Assembly: GCA_019395295.1 (NCBI GenBank)
Contig: CM033360.1
Coordinates: forward strand, 3,626,919-3,690,918
Reading direction: 5' to 3'
Length of the DNA: 64,000 bases
DNA from: Osmanthus fragrans
Lineage: Eukaryota > Streptophyta > Magnoliopsida > Lamiales > Oleaceae
Shown piece after piece: positions 59,337 to 64,000 of the stretch. The position numbers and the translations under genes are program-made. The notes beneath the pieces are model-generated. The model saw only the letters and a list, made by a program, of their open reading frames with translations, ran no database searches and had not been told where the DNA came from. Position 1 is the first letter of the stretch. Every line of letters starts with the position of its first letter.

Positions 59337-60413
59337 GGCCAACTCTAATAGTAACATCAAAACACCAAATTTCACCAAATTTTGGTACATATGCTCTCCA
59401 ATGTAGCACCAAATTTTGCACAATTTTGGTGCAAAATAGTGCAAAGTCAAATTTGTCATTTTTTCCATTTACTAAAGCAATTGATGGAGAGTATTTATGT
59501 TATTTGTGTTATATATTTTTGATACAATAATTTTTATAATAATAATAATAATTTTATTATTATTATTATAAATGTAAAAAAAAATATTTAATGAATTAAT
59601 TAAAATAAAAATACAAAAAAAAATTTAAAATATAACACAAATGGAGATTGAATGGTTTGAGATTTTGACGTAATCCAATCTAACAATGAAAATTATTTTG
59701 CCTAGATATCCTATCTAATGGTGGACCAGGTATTCAACAACAATAAAAGGTAGTATTGAGGTCGATCAATCCTCAAAAATACCACTCAAAAATGAATTTT
59801 AATATTGGAGGTCCCTATTATGATATCATGACTGCATGTATAATCATGCATAACATGATTATCGAGGACGAACGTATTGTTGATGCATCAGTTCGAGAAT
59901 GGACGGAAGCGCCAAGTCTAGAAGTTGAGTTGGTTGAAGACGAAAATCATCGTTTTCAAGAATTCCTTACTCGTCATAAACAAATCAAGGATAAAGAGAC
60001 TCACATTGCACTTCGAAATGCATTAATCGATCATTTGTGGAAAGAACATACGAATTTTGAAAATTAAATTGCAATGATATTTCGATTTCGTAATATCATA
60101 ATATCGAAATTTGAAATGTATTGCAATATTTTTTAATGACGTGATTTAATATTTTTCATTTTTTAATGTTTATACTAATTGTACTATGTTTTTTACATTA
60201 ATTAATGAATGTAATATTTTCTTTAATTTAACGTAATTATTTATTTAGTAATTTATGTATTTGTAAAATAAATAAATAAATCATTAAGAATAAAAAAGAG
60301 AAGAAAATGATTAAATATTTTTTATTTGGTGTAAGTTTAGGTGTAATGGTTTGAGAAGAATTTTAGTTTGATGCAAAATTTAATGCAAAATTTGGTGCAA
60401 ACATACTGATGCC
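59337..60413 (+). mobile_element. PIF/Harbinger transposon remnant
   Basis: Left part starts ggccaactctaatagtaac after ttaa. The right part, read inversely, starts ggcatcagtatgtttgcacc. Both contain repeated caccaaatttt words. The terminal match is imperfect (about 11 bases missing on the right), so boundaries are approximate. It contains a transposase C-terminal fragment. Confidence 0.55.
59756..60067 (+). pseudogene. Harbinger transposase (HARBI1-type nuclease) C-terminal fragment
   Basis: 103 codons with the highly typical block DIMTACIIMHNMIIEDER, then FQEFLTRHKQIKDKETHIAL and LIDHLWKEH at the end. This is the last third of PIF/Harbinger DDE nucleases. The upstream two thirds, with the first catalytic Asp residues, are missing, so it is a truncated relic rather than a gene. 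Confidence 0.85.
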
Positions 60414-61873
60414 AGTGTCTCAATCATAAAAAACCAAAAGATCAATTTTTGAAACCCTAAAAAACAAAATATTTATGAAGAAAAATACAAGAACTTCCAT
60501 TGACACTTTGACATGGGTGTATATATTGGAGCGTTGACATTCAAATTGGTAACAATTTTCTGATTTGAAAATTCAAGGGGCTTTCCCATTAGCGGATTTC
60601 ACTGTGTCTGCAATTGAGCTTGGGTGGCTGCACCTGTGGATCGATGGATCCAACATTAGCGGTTGCACGCTCCTTGTCAGGTGCTGAATCTGTCACTGAC
60701 TATTATCAATAATTTTATTTATTTAATTAAAGTCGTCATTTCTTTTACAATTTAATTGAAATAATCATTCATTACTTTTCTTATTCATGCACAGTCTTTA
60801 ATCTCGAACACTCGAACTGCATTTTATTCATTTTTTCCTACTCTATTGATCCCAAAAAGAACTAAAATTATAAGCAATTAACTAATTCATGCATATCAAA
60901 GGCGATTTTCGCCTAAACATAGATGACATAAGTAGGAGAAGCTAACATTATTCAAATAAGTATTTATTCGAACTAATATATGGAGATAAAGGCTATTTCT
61001 TCTTCTTAATAGCACGAAGAGGTGATAACCTAATTAATGGACTAACGATCTCGGGGAGTTTATATGATAAATGCACTGTCCTCTTAAGTACACCTCTATT
61101 AGCAATTATGAATTATAATTTTGTTGACAATAGCTATGAAAATCATAGACGATTTTTTTTTTTTAAATTACAATCTCTATCAAACTACAAATGATCCAAT
61201 TCACAGTGACAAAAAGAAAGTTCAACATGATTATACGTGTTCCATTCTTGTGACTTGGGAGGGTCACTCTCCTCCCTCTCTTTCAAATTTATTGTCACAC
61301 TTAGACGTGCTGTAACTTGTGAAGTATTTATGAGCCATTCGGAAAAATTAATAAACTCGCACTCACATGGTTGAATCCCCACCAAAAAAAAAAAGAAGAA
61401 GAAGAAGTTAATAGTATCATATTTTTTCTGGGTTATGAATAAAAATGCAATGATTTATTGTACGCACGCGTTTGAGCATTTGCAATAACGTAGAAAAGAG
61501 GTGACAGGGACGAGGCATTCACAGGCCCAATTAATTAATTAGGACTTATATAATTACGCTCATCAAAAGTACATGTCATAACCCTTTGCTGCCCCCGTTA
61601 AGCTAAGCAAATACACCACTAATTTTTTGTTGCTTTCCCTATGTGAAGGATAATTAGTGAAGAATCGATCATGATGATGCGTTACATTGAATTTATCTAG
61701 TTTCTATTTGGTTCAACTATAAAATTTGATTTTTATCTAAATCAAACAAGGGCTTAATGTACCGTACCAATCACGAAATTTTTGAAAACGTCAACTCGAC
61801 CCTTTACTCGTCTCTACTCGATCGAATCAATTTGTCACAAGCGATGTGCACAAATATATATATTGAACCATGC
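60414..61873. other. Intergenic DNA
   Basis: AT-rich with scattered homopolymers and a (GAA)n stretch near 61394-61408. Frames at 61121-61315 (+) and 61185-61385 (-) overlap each other and have no known domain. Confidence 0.45.
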
Positions 61874-61875
61874 TA

Positions 61876-62022
61876 CTTGTACAGAACTATTCATTTGCCA
61901 TCTGGATGACATCCACTCATAATAGGGAGGTGCCACCTTTTTTTTTTGCATTGTTTGTTCACCCGGGTCTCACTACATGTGAGTGGATGTCATCCAGGTG
62001 GTAATGAATAATTCTGTACCAG
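61876..62022. repeat. Long-arm MITE with TA duplication
   Basis: A 147-bp element that is nearly all inverted repeat. The left arm begins cttgtacagaactattcatt and contains tggatgacatccactca. The right arm carries tgagtggatgtcatccaggt and ends attctgtaccag. TA flanks both ends (61874-61875 and 62023-62024). Related words occur near 10105-10145. Confidence 0.7.
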
Positions 62023-62199
62023 TAATTTAATTCATATATATTTTATTCTTGTTCTCCGTTTTCTCTCTATTATTCTTTTACTCAAGGATTTATATGACCT
62101 CATATTTTATTAATTTATTTGATATTCATTAACACCCTTCCTTTGAAGCCACCTCATAGACAGAGATTCAAATTCAAGCAAACTAGCCACATTACTAAC

Positions 62200-62207
62200 T
62201 ATAAAAG
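62200..62207 (+). promoter_or_regulatory. TATA box
   Basis: TATAAAAG 54 bp upstream of the ATG at 62261, consistent with a leader of about 30 bases. Confidence 0.6.
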
Positions 62208-62260
62208 CAAGCCCATAACTACACACCCGAATTCACGCTCAAAACCTTAACTCCCCCAAA

Positions 62261-62635
62261 ATGACTAATTTGGTACTCTTTGTCATTCTTACATTGGTCT
62301 TCATTACTAGAGCTGAGGATCGAGCTCACGGGCTCAAGAATGAGAGTCCCATGGCCCTCTCGCCACAAGCATACTCATTTTTCCACCCTCAAAACACGCA
62401 ACAGCCGAGCTCGAACCCCCCGTGTCATTCATCAGATTGCTCGTCACTGGTTGTGTCTACAACGGTGAAATCTACTCCGGCGCATGAAAGCGTAGGATCA
62501 GGTGGGAATCGATTAGAAACCAGTTGTCTTGCTGGGGTTCCATTAAGTTTTTGGTTCACAAGTCTCGTAATTTTACTATGTTGTGGTCCTAACTTGCACC
62601 GAGCCAATCCCGAGCAGCCAGAGGAGTGGTTATAG
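62261..62635 (+). CDS. Small predicted secreted or membrane protein
   Basis: A 124-aa frame preceded by a TATA box. Residues 1-18 form a signal peptide (MTNLVLFVILTLVFITRA). The next block, AHGLKNESPMALSPQAYSFF followed by HP, resembles a small plant family of unknown function that, as I recall it, has AHGL-x2-E-x-P and SP-x-AY-x-FFHP. A Ser/Pro/Thr-rich middle with Cys follows. A hydrophobic stretch (LAGVPLSFWFTSLVILLCCG, about residues 88-107) could be a membrane helix, ahead of a short tail NLHRANPEQPEE. The helix is weaker than expected and the frame may be off in that part, so the C-terminal half could be damaged. Role unknown. Confidence 0.6.
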   Translation: MTNLVLFVILTLVFITRAEDRAHGLKNESPMALSPQAYSFFHPQNTQQPSSNPPCHSSDCSSLVVSTTVKSTPAHESVGSGGNRLETSCLAGVPLSFWFTSLVILLCCGPNLHRANPEQPEEWL

Positions 62636-63382
62636 CTAAATCGACTTCTTGCTCACTTTATTTGGTTTGAATTATTAGATTGCATTTATGGAGTTAGTCA
62701 TCTGTCTACTTTTGGTCCATTCATAGTAGTTGGAAAACTGTTATTATATAATGTACGGATGTTTACTTTAAAAAATAAACAGTTTTTCTGGTAATACTAA
62801 TACCTACATTTCATACAAGATAGCTTGAAGATAGTGAATAGTAAGAACCTGCAGTACCCTACACGTAGACACCATTCTTAACTTGTGGATCTTAATTATT
62901 GCTGCGGTGACATTACGCGAATCTATCTCTGCTAGGTTTGTCTTACAAATAAGTGAGCCGTCATAAGAGTTTTGTATCCCCATAAAAAAGAGAGAGAGGT
63001 TAGTTTTCTCTAGTAATTTTTTTTTAATCATAGTGAATTATTGCAGCGACAAACAATGACTATTCTCATATTGAGATGAACCTTATAAATCTTGCATATT
63101 TTTTTGTTTCTTTAATTTTTTTTTGCGATTTTATTGCTCTTAATGGTATAGAATAAAGTTTTTAATTCTCGACACATTAGTCTATTAAATTCACAAGTTT
63201 CAAAACCTACCATCTATTCTATTTTTATCATGAATTGCAGGTGGGCTTTTTGATATGGAGATGAAGACATTTTCATTTTTCTCTGAAGCCATGACAGTGG
63301 AAAATATCATCGACACAAAAATTTTCACAATTCAAAATCTCTTCCCGTTTTTACATGTGAAGACCACAATATACTCTAGACT
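62636..63382. other. Downstream flank and AT-rich DNA
   Basis: Should include the 3' untranslated region of the small protein gene. No other gene recognised. Confidence 0.45.
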
Positions 63383-63534
63383 TAAGCCCCTTGTACAGGG
63401 GCCTGTTGAAGGGGGTGGGGGGGGGGGGGGGTTACAGGCCCAGCTGGGCCCCCCCATGCATTAAAAAAAAAAAATCTAGTGGGCCCCACAATGTGAGTAC
63501 CTGTCAACCCTCCTGTACCTGTAGCCTTGTTCTT
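63383..63534. repeat. MITE-like inverted repeat with a 15-G run
   Basis: Left arm from agccccttgtacaggggcct and right arm (inverse gaacaaggctacaggtacag) roughly face each other, with TTA/TAA-like flanks. The left arm contains G15 at 63417-63431, whose length is unlikely to be exact in the assembly. Confidence 0.45.
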
Positions 63535-64000
63535 AGATATATAATATAAGACATTTCACTACCATGTACAACCTGCACTAAAATGCGATCTTTCCTAAGA
63601 GTTACAGCACGAATCAAAATTTTTAAGTGTTAGGTATTTGATACCAACTAAATTCGGGGCGGTGATGATAAAGTGGGTCAAATTAATTCATAAGCCATGA
63701 GCTCATTATTGAATATTACAATTTACATATCAATTGATCCAATGTTATAATTGGCGTCCCACGGAACAGAGATGGACTGAGAATCTCACATGTGGTAATT
63801 GATGGAATTGGTTAATAAAATAAAATCTTTCGGATAAAGTATAACATGAAAAAAATGAATAGGTGTCAACTTTGAACAAATATTGGGACATGATCTGATG
63901 GTCAAATTACAAATATAAATAGACTAATTTGTTCTACTCGTCGATTAGATCGTTGTGGTATAGTTGAAAGGCAAAAATCAATTCTAAATGAATAAAAAAT
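63535..64000. other. AT-rich end of window
   Basis: No gene or element recognised. Confidence 0.5.

Overview
This is nuclear DNA from a flowering plant, most likely a eudicot. It is strongly AT-rich with long A/T homopolymers. Its genes have short exons with GT-AG introns, and plant-only families are present (NCRK receptor-like kinase, PIP2 aquaporin, S40 senescence regulator, FAR1-type transposase). Most of the sequence is transposon-derived. I saw no bacterial operons, rRNA or tRNA genes, or CRISPR arrays. A 500-base run of N at 21425-21924 is an assembly gap.

Layout. 1-12000 is gene-poor. It holds MITEs, a 913-bp Harbinger-like element with a hAT-like element inside it, an unidentified broken gene fragment (about 5480-6230), and a 1.9-kb non-autonomous hAT element with clean ends (7630-9536). 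12100-21250 is the NCRK gene on the + strand: nine exons carry the main frame, and an upstream exon may carry the true start. A TRIM retrotransposon lies in one intron and a MITE in another. 21900-35100 is intergenic: a second TRIM with an extra LTR, a relative of the hAT interior, a strong hairpin and an LTR-like promoter. 35138-35623 on the - strand is an intact, intronless S40 gene. 39500-40470 is a broken RPL12 copy that keeps ribosomal-protein promoter motifs and has a MITE at its 3' end. 43224-45098 is a four-exon PIP2 aquaporin with one extra base in exon 3. 46846-51996 is a degenerate Mutator-like element with a perfect 9-bp target duplication, a FAR1-type transposase relic and a convergent zinc-finger ORF. 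52545-57805 is a complete but broken Ty1/copia element with TA...TA LTR ends. 59337-60413 is a PIF/Harbinger remnant. 62261-62635 is a small predicted secreted or membrane protein gene.

The host genes are independent single loci, not a cluster. NCRK acts in membrane signalling, PIP2 in water transport, S40 in senescence-linked regulation, and RPL12 in the ribosome. The most notable material is in the mobile elements: the two-ORF Mutator-like unit, a TRIM family seen in both orientations, the hAT element with its arrays of TGTGACC, and repeated one-base gains in homopolymers that break the aquaporin and the copia polyprotein. Those gains could be real decay or consensus error.
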